Positions 37,065 to 45,836 of a DNA stretch of 64,000 nucleotides are shown here, in pieces (position 1 is the stretch's first letter; every line of letters begins with the position of its first letter). The position numbers and the translations under genes are program-made. The DNA is taken from the NCBI RefSeq assembly GCF_900626155.1, contig NZ_LR130844.1, positions 350,186 through 414,185 of the forward strand. The letters run 5' to 3'. This DNA is from Anaerococcus vaginimassiliensis (GTDB taxonomy: Bacteria > Bacillota > Clostridia > Tissierellales > Peptoniphilaceae). The notes below the pieces were generated by a model. It was not told the DNA's origin. It saw only the letters and a list, made by a program, of their open reading frames with translations, and searched no databases.

Positions 37065-37856
37065 TTATTTATCCTTTCTAAAAATTGATAGTTTTTTGTA
37101 TAAGAACTCTGTTAGAGGTAGTCCTAAGAAAGCTCCCAGTGGTAGAGCTATTACACTAGATATTAAGTTTGAAAGACCAGCAAAGGCTGTCATTTGTGCT
37201 TCAAGCTCTGGATAATTTGCAATTAGTGCAGATAGTCCAGCAGTCATCATTGACGCAGATCCTGCTCCTGTTCCCATAGCAGCTCCAAGAGGTGATACTA
37301 TATTTAAACTAATAGCAACAGATGAGATTATACTTAAGATAATAGGACCTAATATTGTTCCTATAATATAAACTGCCATTACTCCTCTAAACTCTGGAGA
37401 TTCAGCTCCATAATTATCTTGGATAAGACCTACGTTTGATTCCCTACTTAGGGCGTGACACATACCGATAGATTCTCTTTTTAGTCCAAGAAGAAGAGCT
37501 ATAGGTAAAGCAATTATTATAGTTCCAAGGTTACCAAAGTTTTGTAAGACTAGGGCAAGTCCTGCTTTTTTGATAGCATCAATTTGCCCACCACTTGTAA
37601 CTCCTAGTTTTGCAATCAAGATTGCAAGCATTATCCCCATCATAGCGTTAGCCTGTGGAGCGTCTTTTTCTGTAAGAATATTTTTCTTTGTCATATATAT
37701 GGCAAAAGATATAAGCATAGCCCATATTAATGGTGAAAATACAATAGTAATTCCCTTGATATCAACAGACTTAGCCCCTATCAAAATCGCAATCACCGCA
37801 ACTACGAGGACAACTAAGTGCATTTTTATTTCGTGTTTTTTGTTAGTCTTATCCAT
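37065..37856 (-). CDS. DUF3100-like membrane protein (putative transporter)
   Basis: The 263-residue protein has about eight transmembrane helices. Conserved-looking segments include the glycine-rich GAAMGTGAGSASMMTAGLSAL and the loop CHALSRESNVGLIQDNYGAE, the latter with Ser-Arg-Glu polar residues that could line a substrate path. I believe it belongs to the DUF3100 group, recalled from its frequent pairing with M20 amidohydrolases. The gene overlaps the M20 gene by 8 bases and abuts the small membrane gene, so the three are one operon. Transport of an N-acyl amino acid or peptide is a reasonable guess only. Confidence 0.68.
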   Translation of the reverse strand: MDKTNKKHEIKMHLVVLVVAVIAILIGAKSVDIKGITIVFSPLIWAMLISFAIYMTKKNILTEKDAPQANAMMGIMLAILIAKLGVTSGGQIDAIKKAGLALVLQNFGNLGTIIIALPIALLLGLKRESIGMCHALSRESNVGLIQDNYGAESPEFRGVMAVYIIGTILGPIILSIISSVAISLNIVSPLGAAMGTGAGSASMMTAGLSALIANYPELEAQMTAFAGLSNLISSVIALPLGAFLGLPLTEFLYKKLSIFRKDK

Positions 37857-39042
37857 CTAGTCCTCCTTTAGAAAACTCGAAAGCTGTCGCAACAAATATT
37901 GCTACTCCCTTGTAAAATAGTGACTCATCTAGGTCAAATTTAGAATTATGATTTACATATACCTTGCCGTCTTCTCTTTGGAAAAGATTTGACAAGAACA
38001 TAAATGACCCTGGCACTTCTTGTAGGAAAAATGCCATATCTTCTGCTCCCATAACTGGTTTATCCATTTCGTAAATATCATCTTCAAACATTTCACCAAC
38101 TAGGCTTTTTACAAAAGAATTAAACTTTGGATCGTTATTTAATACTGGATAGAATCTTTCATAATTAACCTCAGCACTCGCACCATAGGTATTTGCTATT
38201 CCAGATGAAATTTCTTCTACTCTTTTTTCAATAGTATCTCTTGCATCTTCGCTCAAGGCTCTAGCTGTACCCATCATGTCCACAGTGTCTGGAATTATAT
38301 TTTGAGTAAATCCACCGTCAATCTTACAAACAGAAACAACGCCACTATCTACAGGATTTATTTCTCTAGAAATTATCTTTTGTAAGCCTAACAAGACTTC
38401 TGCCGATACAATTATAGGATCAACTGTAGCTTCTGGACTTGCGCCGTGTCCACCATGTCCTTTTATCCTTATAGAAAACTTGTCCATAGAAGCCATCATT
38501 TCATTATCTTTGAAGGCAATTTTGCCATGAGGCACATCTGCCAATAGTCCTCCGTGCATGCCTATAATATAGTCAACCTTAGGATTTTCTAAAACTCCCT
38601 CATCAATCATAGGTTTTGCCCCGCCAGGGATTTCTTCCCCAGGTTGGAAGATAAATTTAACACTTCCGTTTAATTTGTCTTTGTTCTCGTTAATGATTTT
38701 TAGAGCTGTCAAAGCTACTGCCATGTGGCTGTCGTGACCGCAAGCGTGCATTTGTCCTTCTATTTCAGATGCAAAGTCTAGACCAGTTTCTTCTGTAATT
38801 GGCAAAGCATCCATATCTGCTCTTATGGCAAGGCATTTGCCAGGATTTTTCCCTTCGATTAAGGCTGATATTCCATTTCCATTTACATATTCTTTGTAAT
38901 CGATTCCAAATTCGCTAAGCTTATCTTTTATGTATTTTGATGTTCTAGGAAGATCAAGTTCAAGTTCAGGTATCCTATGAAGGTCTCTTCTCATTTTAAT
39001 ACATACATCTTCATTGGCTTTTGCTAGTTGTTTGTAGTCCAT
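37849..39042 (-). CDS. M20-family amidohydrolase (N-acyl-L-amino acid hydrolase type)
   Basis: The 397-residue di-metal hydrolase has the M20D motifs MRRDLHRIPELE, the catalytic Asp in AIRADMDALPI, the metal ligands HACGHDSHMA, the catalytic Glu in FQPGEEIPGGA and a late metal His in YVNHNSKFD. It hydrolyses amide bonds of N-acyl amino acids or similar compounds. The start is the ATG at 39040-39042 (MDYKQLAKAN) after AAAGGAAAATT; ten more codons upstream belong to the untranslated leader. First gene of an operon with two membrane proteins and divergent from an unknown regulator 138 bases away. Confidence 0.92.
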   Translation of the reverse strand: MDYKQLAKANEDVCIKMRRDLHRIPELELDLPRTSKYIKDKLSEFGIDYKEYVNGNGISALIEGKNPGKCLAIRADMDALPITEETGLDFASEIEGQMHACGHDSHMAVALTALKIINENKDKLNGSVKFIFQPGEEIPGGAKPMIDEGVLENPKVDYIIGMHGGLLADVPHGKIAFKDNEMMASMDKFSIRIKGHGGHGASPEATVDPIIVSAEVLLGLQKIISREINPVDSGVVSVCKIDGGFTQNIIPDTVDMMGTARALSEDARDTIEKRVEEISSGIANTYGASAEVNYERFYPVLNNDPKFNSFVKSLVGEMFEDDIYEMDKPVMGAEDMAFFLQEVPGSFMFLSNLFQREDGKVYVNHNSKFDLDESLFYKGVAIFVATAFEFSKGGLDG

Positions 39043-39164
39043 AATTTTCCTTTCTATTATTAAAGTTTTCATATGTATATAAATATTACATTTATATGTC
39101 TTTATTATGACTTAAATTGATTATATAATAAGAAAACGTATTCGTCAACTAAAATTTAATTATG

Positions 39165-39180
39165 TGATATAATATTTAGT
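39165..39180 (+). promoter_or_regulatory. Extended -10 promoter abutting the start codon (predicted leaderless mRNA)
   Basis: TGA-TATAAT at 39165-39173 is a textbook extended -10 element. Only seven bases separate it from the ATG at 39181 and there is no purine-rich ribosome site. Transcription should therefore begin at or within a base or two of the ATG. Confidence 0.65.
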
Positions 39181-40386
39181 ATGAAAATCTTACTGATAGG
39201 GACTATTGAGTCCATTAATAAAATAGAATCAATTATTAAAAACTACAAACTAGAATTTATGAGAGTTATAATAGACGATACAGACTCTCTCGCTGATGTC
39301 CTTGGTCCACTGCCAAATGACATTGATGGTATCTTTGCAAGTGGCGTTGGTGTATTCAACAAACTAATCCATTCTTATGATATAGATGTTCCAATATCCT
39401 ATGCCAGAAGAGGAGCGACGAGCTTTAGCAAATGTCTAATAAAAAACTATGAAAATATTAAGACTTACAAAAATCCATCTTTTGACTGTTTAGATAAAAA
39501 ACTATTAGATTCTTTAATTTACGATTATGATATAAATATAGACGATTATAAGATAATTAAATATAATTCCACCTATGGGGAGAATGCTTATCTACTAAAC
39601 CACATCGACCTATATAAAAAAGGCAAAATTGACTGTGTCTTTACCGCTTACGGTTACAGCTACAATGTCTTAAAAGATATGGGAATCCCAGTATTCAGGC
39701 TCGAGGCGACCAAAGCTGATATAGAAGAAGACTTCGAGAAATTAATTACTAGGATCAATATCAAATATACTGAAGATAAATCTTTTCTAATTCACAATTT
39801 CCATATGGATTTCAAAGATCCATATCTAAGGAGTTTGATAGATGATTATGCTTCTATCTTTGAAGGACTAGTATTGGACCAAGATGGTGAAGTCTTAGTC
39901 ATATCTAATAGAGGAATTAGTATTAGTGAGTTAGAAGAAAGTATCGAAATTTTTAACAAGAAAAACATCAAGCTAAAACTTACGCTCGCAAGCGGCAATA
40001 CAATAAGAGAAGGAATAGATAACTCCATGTATGCGAGAAATTTTTTGGATTCTAGAAAGTCTGTCGTTATGTATGACGGAAAAAACATCAAATTTTTAGC
40101 TACAAACAAAACATTTTCTTCTTATGATATAGATAATGACCATTTGTTTGAAATATCTAGGTCTTGCGGTGTTTCCCTAGAATATATTCAAAAAATCACC
40201 CTCTATACTAAAAATAAAAAGACAGACACTATAACAAGTAGCCAATTATCTTCTATTCTTAAAATAACTAGAAGAACTGCCAATAGGATTATGAATAAAC
40301 TCATCGAAAATAAATATGCCACAGAACTTTATATAAAAGACGGCAACAAGGGAAGACCTACCAAGGCCATAGAAATTTTATTTTAA
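39181..40386 (+). CDS. Unknown sensor-regulator with C-terminal winged helix, divergent from the M20 operon
   Basis: The 401-residue protein has three visible parts. Residues 1-200 resemble the two-lobed PrpR_N sensor fold (IDGIFASGVGVFNKLI...IDVPISYARRG, then KIDCVFTAYGYSYNVLKDMGIPVFRLE). Residues ~205-320 look like a degenerate GGDEF-type nucleotide-cyclase fold (LTLASGNTIREGIDNSMYA) with no GGDEF residues. Residues ~340-400 form a helix-turn-helix (SSQLSSILKITRRTANRIMNKLIE). These domain readings are by eye. Its position, divergent from the M20/DUF3100 operon, suggests control of that operon in response to its substrate. It has no ribosome site and an adjoining extended -10. Confidence 0.72.
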   Translation: MKILLIGTIESINKIESIIKNYKLEFMRVIIDDTDSLADVLGPLPNDIDGIFASGVGVFNKLIHSYDIDVPISYARRGATSFSKCLIKNYENIKTYKNPSFDCLDKKLLDSLIYDYDINIDDYKIIKYNSTYGENAYLLNHIDLYKKGKIDCVFTAYGYSYNVLKDMGIPVFRLEATKADIEEDFEKLITRINIKYTEDKSFLIHNFHMDFKDPYLRSLIDDYASIFEGLVLDQDGEVLVISNRGISISELEESIEIFNKKNIKLKLTLASGNTIREGIDNSMYARNFLDSRKSVVMYDGKNIKFLATNKTFSSYDIDNDHLFEISRSCGVSLEYIQKITLYTKNKKTDTITSSQLSSILKITRRTANRIMNKLIENKYATELYIKDGNKGRPTKAIEILF

Positions 40387-40391
40387 TTATA

Positions 40392-40428
40392 AAAGCTCCA
40401 AAATCCACATAATGATTTTGAAGCTTTT
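40392..40428 (+). terminator. Convergent terminator between the regulator and LarA-like genes
   Basis: A stem of AAAGCT plus CAAAATC on one side (40392-40405) pairs with GATTTTG plus AGCTTT (40414-40427), with one mismatch and a long T run. It serves the plus-strand gene and can also act on the minus strand. Confidence 0.85.
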
Positions 40429-40438
40429 TTTTATTATT

Positions 40439-41713
40439 TTATTTAACTATTACTGCGATACCATCTGGAATCACTGTTACTGTACTATCTTCTCCCATTA
40501 ATTCATTTGCTTTTTCCATTGCCTCATCTAGTGTTTTTACTGGAATTAGGTGGAAATCTTCTAGGATTTTTGGATCATAGTCTGATACATATATTACAGC
40601 TTTTGCTTTTAATAAGATTCTACATAGGATTTGTGATTCCCATTGGTCAGGTATCGTGTCAATCTTGTCTGTATCTAGGAATTTTTGGTAGAGCTTTTCT
40701 ACATCTGGCTCTTCTAGGAAGGCATTGTGGAAGGCATCTCCACCAGTTCCATCGCCTGATTTAGATGAAACAACTATAACTCCTCCATCTTTTAGGCTTG
40801 CTTCTGCAGCTGTCATTGATTTAACTGTTTGATAGATATTTTGATCGAGTGGATATCCACCGTTTGATGTAAGAACTATATCTGCAAGTTTCTTGTCAAC
40901 TCCAGCCTTATCTTTTAGCCAATCTGTTCCTGCCTCATGAGCTCTTTCAAGATCTCCTGCTACTGCATGGATTACTTTCTTTTCAGAATTTATTACAACA
41001 TTTACTACATATACAAGTCCTAATGCTCTTGCTGCTGCAATCATATCTCTATGGATTGGATTGTTTTCCAAGTTTCCAGTTCTAGCATACTTGCTATCTA
41101 TAAATTCTGAGTTGTGGTTATACATGATAGTTTTTCTTGAACAGCAACCTGGAAATACTGACTTTCTACCACCAGAAAAACCTGCAAAGAAGTGTGGTTC
41201 AATGAATCCTTCTGCTACTAAAAGGTCAGCTTCTGCAGCAATTTTGTTTACAACTATATCTCCACCTGAAGGAAGCTTTTCATCAAGAGTAACTAGCATT
41301 TCTTCATCATCGCAGTCGTGAATATAGATTTTTTCGTTGTTATATATTTCTTCCCCTAGTTTGAAAACAAGCTCTTCCTTGCTTGAGTTTCTATGGCATC
41401 CTGTAGCTACAAGAAGGGTTATGTCTGCATCTGGATTTGCCTCTCTGATTTCTTCTAGCATTAGAGGAAGTATGTATTTGCTTGGTACAGGTCTTGTGTG
41501 GTCACTTATTAGAATGACAACCTTATCCTTACCTACGGCAAGTTCTTTTAATTTCTTTGAACCAATTGGATTTTCCATTGCTTTTTTAACAATAGTTAGT
41601 TGGTCATCTTCTGGCTTGTACTCTTCTAGGTGAGATGTTAGAATTCCTTGGATCCTAGAATCTTCAATCTCAGTTTCTTGAAAAGTTTTGTCATAAGGTA
41701 ATTTGATTTGCAT
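40439..41713 (-). CDS. larA: LarA-family nickel-pincer-dependent racemase/epimerase
   Basis: The 424-residue protein carries the LarA landmarks DHTRPVPS, the His-containing ATGCHRNSS, EPHFFAGFSGGRKSVFPG with the lysine that tethers the nickel-pincer nucleotide cofactor, and the next conserved His in MYNHNSEF. LarA enzymes racemise lactate or epimerise other 2-hydroxy acids and sugars. The cofactor-making genes larB, larC and larE are not in this window, so either they lie elsewhere or another organism-specific arrangement applies. Lactate as substrate is not proven. Monocistronic between two terminators. Confidence 0.87.
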   Translation of the reverse strand: MQIKLPYDKTFQETEIEDSRIQGILTSHLEEYKPEDDQLTIVKKAMENPIGSKKLKELAVGKDKVVILISDHTRPVPSKYILPLMLEEIREANPDADITLLVATGCHRNSSKEELVFKLGEEIYNNEKIYIHDCDDEEMLVTLDEKLPSGGDIVVNKIAAEADLLVAEGFIEPHFFAGFSGGRKSVFPGCCSRKTIMYNHNSEFIDSKYARTGNLENNPIHRDMIAAARALGLVYVVNVVINSEKKVIHAVAGDLERAHEAGTDWLKDKAGVDKKLADIVLTSNGGYPLDQNIYQTVKSMTAAEASLKDGGVIVVSSKSGDGTGGDAFHNAFLEEPDVEKLYQKFLDTDKIDTIPDQWESQILCRILLKAKAVIYVSDYDPKILEDFHLIPVKTLDEAMEKANELMGEDSTVTVIPDGIAVIVK

Positions 41714-41771
41714 AAAAACTCCTTTTTATTAGCCTTCCTTCATGAAAAGCTTTTCTTTTATTATATAAAAA

Positions 41772-41808
41772 AAGAGCTTGGACTTCAACCTTTTTTATCC
41801 AAGCTCTT
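41772..41808 (-). terminator. Intrinsic terminator of the chromate-transporter pair
   Basis: A perfect 11-bp stem (41772-41782 with 41798-41808) is followed on the minus strand by seven T. It lies 4 bases after the second transporter stop. Confidence 0.9.
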
Positions 41809-41811
41809 ATC

Positions 41812-42369
41812 TTAGCCAATCAAAATTTGTAATATCAAATATATAAAACCCGACAATAACATTATCTTAATTGGATCGACCGTTTTTCTAAGCATTATAA
41901 CAAATGAAAATATGAATAAAGCTAGCATATAATAATTGGCATAAGCCAAACTTATATCATTTACATCAAATACTGCAGTCCTTAAAATATCAACTCCAGC
42001 TATAAGTATCATAGCGATAATAGCAGGTCTTAAAAAATACAAGACATTGGATATAGAATCCAAATCCTTATATTTTTTGTAAATAAAGGATAAAATTCCA
42101 ACTATAATAGCAGATGGCGTCACACAGCCCAAGGTCGCTACTAGTCCTCCAACTACTCCTGCCATCCTTGTTCCAACAAAGGTTGCAGAATTGATGGCAA
42201 TGGGTCCTGGAGTCATTTGACTAATAGTAATCAAATCATTAAACTCATTTAAACTAAGCCAAGCGTTGGCACCAACAACTTCTTGTTCAATAAGAGGAAG
42301 AGCTGCATAGCCTCCTCCAAAGGAAAATAGTCCTATCTTAAAAAAAGTAATGTACAAACTAAGAAGCAT
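41812..42369 (-). CDS. CHR-family (chromate) transporter, second half protein
   Basis: The 185-residue membrane protein belongs to the short CHR family. It opens with FFKIGLFSFGGGYAALPLIE, followed by MTPGPIAINSATFVG; both are family signatures, and about six helices are predicted. Short CHR proteins work as pairs in opposite membrane orientation. I place the start at 42369 (MLLSLYITFFKIG) after GAGGAGATAGCC, which removes 14 non-conserved codons; the gene then overlaps its partner by 11 bases. Chromate export is the family name function, but in an anaerobe the natural anion is unknown. Confidence 0.88.
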   Translation of the reverse strand: MLLSLYITFFKIGLFSFGGGYAALPLIEQEVVGANAWLSLNEFNDLITISQMTPGPIAINSATFVGTRMAGVVGGLVATLGCVTPSAIIVGILSFIYKKYKDLDSISNVLYFLRPAIIAMILIAGVDILRTAVFDVNDISLAYANYYMLALFIFSFVIMLRKTVDPIKIMLLSGFIYLILQILIG

Positions 42370-42925
42370 GGCTATCTCCTCTCTTGCTCCAAGAATAAAT
42401 AAGTCCCACAATAATTAAGGTCAAAATTATATAGACAATATTTACCTTAAAGAAAAATCCTGCCACAAAACTAAGACCCATAATTAAAAGTAGATATTTA
42501 GAACTTCCCTTGTAAAGATCTCTTGTCATATCAACTACGACCTTAAATATCAGTGCTGCAACTCCTGCCTGCATTCCTTTTAAGAAAAATGCTATATACT
42601 TGTTAGCTATAAAGGCCTTATAAAAAATGGAAATAGTTGAAATAATCACAAGAGGAGGAATAATTGTTGCAAGAATTGCCACAAGCATGCCTAAAAATCC
42701 ACAAGTTTCAAACCCGACTACAACAGCTGCATTTACAGCTACAGCTCCGGGAGCTGATTGGGCAAGGGCAGTCATATCTAGCATTTGATCCTTGTCAATC
42801 CACCCTAATTTGTCAACAAAAGTATCCTTCATCAGAGAAATAATCACATATCCTCCACCGAAAGTGAAAGCTGACAGATATAAAGTTGACTTAAAAAGCT
42901 GCCATAGTTTCTCTCTTTTTCCCAT
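42359..42925 (-). CDS. CHR-family (chromate) transporter, first half protein
   Basis: The 188-residue partner has the same fold: LYLSAFTFGGGYVIISLMKD near the N terminus and LAQSAPGAVAVNAAVVVG, the counterpart of the MTPGP motif, followed by four or five helices. An AAGGAGGGAG ribosome site precedes the ATG. The two short proteins together correspond to one long two-domain ChrA. They are co-translated through the 11-base overlap and end at a shared terminator. No chrB regulator or chromate reductase is nearby. Confidence 0.88.
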   Translation of the reverse strand: MGKREKLWQLFKSTLYLSAFTFGGGYVIISLMKDTFVDKLGWIDKDQMLDMTALAQSAPGAVAVNAAVVVGFETCGFLGMLVAILATIIPPLVIISTISIFYKAFIANKYIAFFLKGMQAGVAALIFKVVVDMTRDLYKGSSKYLLLIMGLSFVAGFFFKVNIVYIILTLIIVGLIYSWSKRGDSHAS

Positions 42926-43003
42926 ATCTCCCTCCTTTTTCTAACTAATATTGTATAACTAAAGAAAAAATAGGCAAACCAAGGTCTGCCTATATATTAA
43001 TTT

Positions 43004-44992
43004 CTATTTAAAAAACTTATCATTAATTTGTTTTTTAATTTTTTCTACTGTAAATCCAAGTTCTTCTTGAACTTCATCTCCCTTGCCAGAGATTCCGAAT
43101 CTATCTATACCGATATTTAGACCACAAGTTCCTGTCCATTCTGTCCAACCAAAGGTTGTTCCCATTTCTATGGATACTTTCTTAACCTTTTTATTTATAA
43201 CTTGGTTTTTATATTCTTCATCTTGGGCTCTAAATAATTCCATTGATGGCATAGATACAACTTTGATAGCTTTACCATCTTCTTCAAGGGCCTTTGCAGT
43301 ATCAAGAGCTAGGGAAACTTCAGATCCTGTTGCTATTAGAACAAGGTCTGGATTTTCGCTATCCTTAACAACATATGCTCCCTTAGAAATATCTGTTATG
43401 CCTTCAGTTTCTTTTAGGTTTGGAACATTTTGTCTAGTTAGAGCAATCACAACTGGTTTATCCTTGCTTTCTAGAGCAACCTTCCAAGCGAGTCTTGTCT
43501 CGTTTGCATCAGCTGGTCTTAGGACAACTGTGTTTGGTATAGCTCTAAGCATGGCAAGTTGTTCGATTGGTTCGTGAGTTGGACCATCTTCACCAACAGC
43601 TATAGAATCGTGAGTCATAACATAAGTTAGTGGAAGGCCTGATAGAGCTGATAGTCTAACCGCTGCCTTTAGGTAGTCAGAAAATACGAAGAAGGTTGAT
43701 ACATGATGGAAGCTACCGCCATGAGCCATAATACCATTTCCTATAGCAGCCATAGCAAACTCACGCACACCATACCAAATATTTCTACCACATGGACTTT
43801 CGTCTCTAAATGCCTTAGTATCTTTTATATTTGTCTTGTTAGATGAAAATAGGTCTGCAGATCCGCCCCAGAAGTTTCTAGTAATTTTTGCAAGGTCTTG
43901 AATTATTTCTCCACCAGAAGCTCTTGTTGCGATATCTTTCATAGATGAATCGTATTTTTTAACTTCCTCGATGAAATTTTCTGGCAATTCTCTATTGATA
44001 CCTGCCATCAATTCCTTATAATCTTCTGGATATTTTTCTTGGTAAGATTTTAATGTTTCATCCCACTTATCATTCGCTTCTTTACCAGCTTTAGCTACGC
44101 CTTCTTTAAATGTTTCATACACTTCTTCTGGTATTTCGAAGTCTTCGTAGTCCCAACCGTAAACTTTCTTTGCAACTGTGAAATCATCTTTTCCAATTGG
44201 AGCTCCGTGAACCTTGTTAGTTCCTTGGTTAGCTGATCCATAACCTATAACAGTTTTTACTTCGATTAGAGTTGGTCCATTTTCGTTTTCTTTGGCACTT
44301 GTAATAGCTTCATAAATCTTGTCTAAATCATTGCCATCGTCTACTTTTATGTAGTTCCAGTTTTGTGCCTTAACTCTAGCTTCTACATTTTCTGAAAATG
44401 AAGTAGAAAGATCACCATCTAGACATATATCGTTTGAATCATATAAAACTATTAGTTTGTTAAGATTTAAATGTCCAGCAAGACTCATAGACTCGTAAGA
44501 AACACCTTCCATCAAGTCTCCATCACCACATAGGGCATAAGTATAGTGGTCTATAACTTTCATATCATCCTTGTTGTATAAAGCTGCCATGCGTTTTTCA
44601 GCTACAGCCATACCAACTGCTTGGGCGATTCCTTGACCGAGAGGACCTGTAGTTACCTCTACTCCTTCTGTGTGGCCATATTCTGGGTGACCTGGAGTAA
44701 GTGATCCGCTTTGTCTAAAGTTCTTTAGCTCTTCTATTGGTAAATTGTAACCTGATAGGTGGATTAGGGAATATAGCATTGAAGAACCATGACCTGCTGA
44801 TAGGATAAATCTATCTCTATCGAAGTATGATGCATTTTTAGGATTTGCCTTTAGGATTTTGTTGTATAGAACATAAGCCATTGGTGCTGCACCCATTGGT
44901 AGACCTGGGTGTCCACTATTAGCTTTTTCAATTTGAGCGATAGATAGGGCTCTTATGGCATTGACTGCCAACTTGTCATTATTAGTAAACAT
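43004..44992 (-). CDS. tkt: Transketolase
   Basis: The 662-residue thiamine-diphosphate enzyme moves two-carbon units among pentose, tetrose and hexose phosphates. It has the family opening IEKANSGHPGLPMGAAPMAYVL, HPEYGHTEGVEVTTGPLGQGIAQAVG, the ThDP motif GDGDLMEGVSYESMSLAGHLNL and the second-domain block THDSIAVGEDGPTHEPIEQL. It lies 181 bases downstream of the first transaldolase, beyond a hairpin terminator. It may be transcribed both by read-through of the xylose operon and from its own TATAAT box in the spacer. It completes the pathway from xylulose 5-phosphate to glycolysis. Confidence 0.97.
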   Translation of the reverse strand: MFTNNDKLAVNAIRALSIAQIEKANSGHPGLPMGAAPMAYVLYNKILKANPKNASYFDRDRFILSAGHGSSMLYSLIHLSGYNLPIEELKNFRQSGSLTPGHPEYGHTEGVEVTTGPLGQGIAQAVGMAVAEKRMAALYNKDDMKVIDHYTYALCGDGDLMEGVSYESMSLAGHLNLNKLIVLYDSNDICLDGDLSTSFSENVEARVKAQNWNYIKVDDGNDLDKIYEAITSAKENENGPTLIEVKTVIGYGSANQGTNKVHGAPIGKDDFTVAKKVYGWDYEDFEIPEEVYETFKEGVAKAGKEANDKWDETLKSYQEKYPEDYKELMAGINRELPENFIEEVKKYDSSMKDIATRASGGEIIQDLAKITRNFWGGSADLFSSNKTNIKDTKAFRDESPCGRNIWYGVREFAMAAIGNGIMAHGGSFHHVSTFFVFSDYLKAAVRLSALSGLPLTYVMTHDSIAVGEDGPTHEPIEQLAMLRAIPNTVVLRPADANETRLAWKVALESKDKPVVIALTRQNVPNLKETEGITDISKGAYVVKDSENPDLVLIATGSEVSLALDTAKALEEDGKAIKVVSMPSMELFRAQDEEYKNQVINKKVKKVSIEMGTTFGWTEWTGTCGLNIGIDRFGISGKGDEVQEELGFTVEKIKKQINDKFFK

Positions 44993-45055
44993 TTAAACTC
45001 CTTCTTAATTATTCTCTATATTATATTTTACTATATTTTTCATTAATTTTTAGCC

Positions 45056-45074
45056 AAAAAGGGGAGCTAGCCCC
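45056..45074 (-). terminator. Terminator between transaldolase and transketolase
   Basis: A GGGG/CCCC stem around AGCTAG (45061-45074) is followed on the minus strand by five T. The stem is short, so read-through into transketolase is likely. The rest of the 180-base spacer is AT-rich and contains a small hairpin just after the transaldolase stop. Confidence 0.6.
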
Positions 45075-45172
45075 AAATTAATCGCAAAACCTAAAAGTAA
45101 TTTATATTTTTTATATAAAATGAAATTAAGGGAGGAGAGATTTTGCTTTTTTTAGAAACTAACTCCTAGTTT

Positions 45173-45820
45173 TTATCTATTTTGGAAGGCATCCCAGTCT
45201 TTTTTGAAGGATTCTATGCCTGCTGTTGTTAGTGGGTGAGTCCATAGTTTTTCAAAGATTGAGCCTGGGATTGTTGCTATGTGGCTTCCTGCAAGGGCTG
45301 CTTGTTCCAGGTGGTTTATGTGTCTTATGCTTGCTGCTATTATTTCTGAGTCATAGCCGTAGATGTCTATTATTCTTCTTAGGTTTTCTATTAGTTTTTT
45401 GCCTGATTCGCCCATATCGTCTATTCTTCCCATGAATGGTGAGATGTAGGTTGCTCCTGCTTTCATTGCCATTATTCCTTGGGATACTGAAAAGATTAGG
45501 GTACAGTTGGTTTTTATGCCTTCTTTACTTAGGGTGTTTATTGCTTTTAGTCCATCTTCTGTCATTGGGATTTTTACTACTATGTTTTCTTTCCAAGCGG
45601 CAAGTTTTTTTGCTTCTTCTACCATTTCGTGATAGGTGTAACTTGTTACTTCTGCTGATACGGGACCATCTACTATACTTGCTATTTCTTTTACTACTGT
45701 TTCAAAGTCTTTGCCTTCTTTTTTTATTATGGATGGGTTGGTTGTTACTCCATCACAAAGTCCTAGGTCATTTATTCTTTTTATTTCGTCTATGTTTGCT
45801 GTGTCTAAGAAAAATTTCAT
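45173..45820 (-). CDS. tal: Transaldolase, small (TalC) type, copy 1
   Basis: The 215-residue enzyme is of the short TalC/MipB class, which transfers a dihydroxyacetone unit between sugar phosphates. The Schiff-base lysine is Lys83 ([10 protein letters not shown]). TNPSII and the phosphate-binding Arg132 (FMGRIDD) are conserved. Phe129 in [10 protein letters not shown], instead of the Tyr of fructose-6-phosphate aldolases, argues for true transaldolase activity. It is the last gene of the xylose operon, 16 bases after galM. A second copy at 63342-63989 is about 98.6% identical in DNA and differs by one residue (Lys71 here, Arg71 there). Confidence 0.95.
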   Translation of the reverse strand: MKFFLDTANIDEIKRINDLGLCDGVTTNPSIIKKEGKDFETVVKEIASIVDGPVSAEVTSYTYHEMVEEAKKLAAWKENIVVKIPMTEDGLKAINTLSKEGIKTNCTLIFSVSQGIMAMKAGATYISPFMGRIDDMGESGKKLIENLRRIIDIYGYDSEIIAASIRHINHLEQAALAGSHIATIPGSIFEKLWTHPLTTAGIESFKKDWDAFQNR

Positions 45821-45836
45821 TTTTACTCCTTATCTG

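Noticed and set aside
45155..45172. ACTAAC/TAGTTT hairpin after transaldolase as a third xyl operator
   Set aside because: It lies after the stop codon, with short arms and no promoter; the match to the operator half-site is probably chance.
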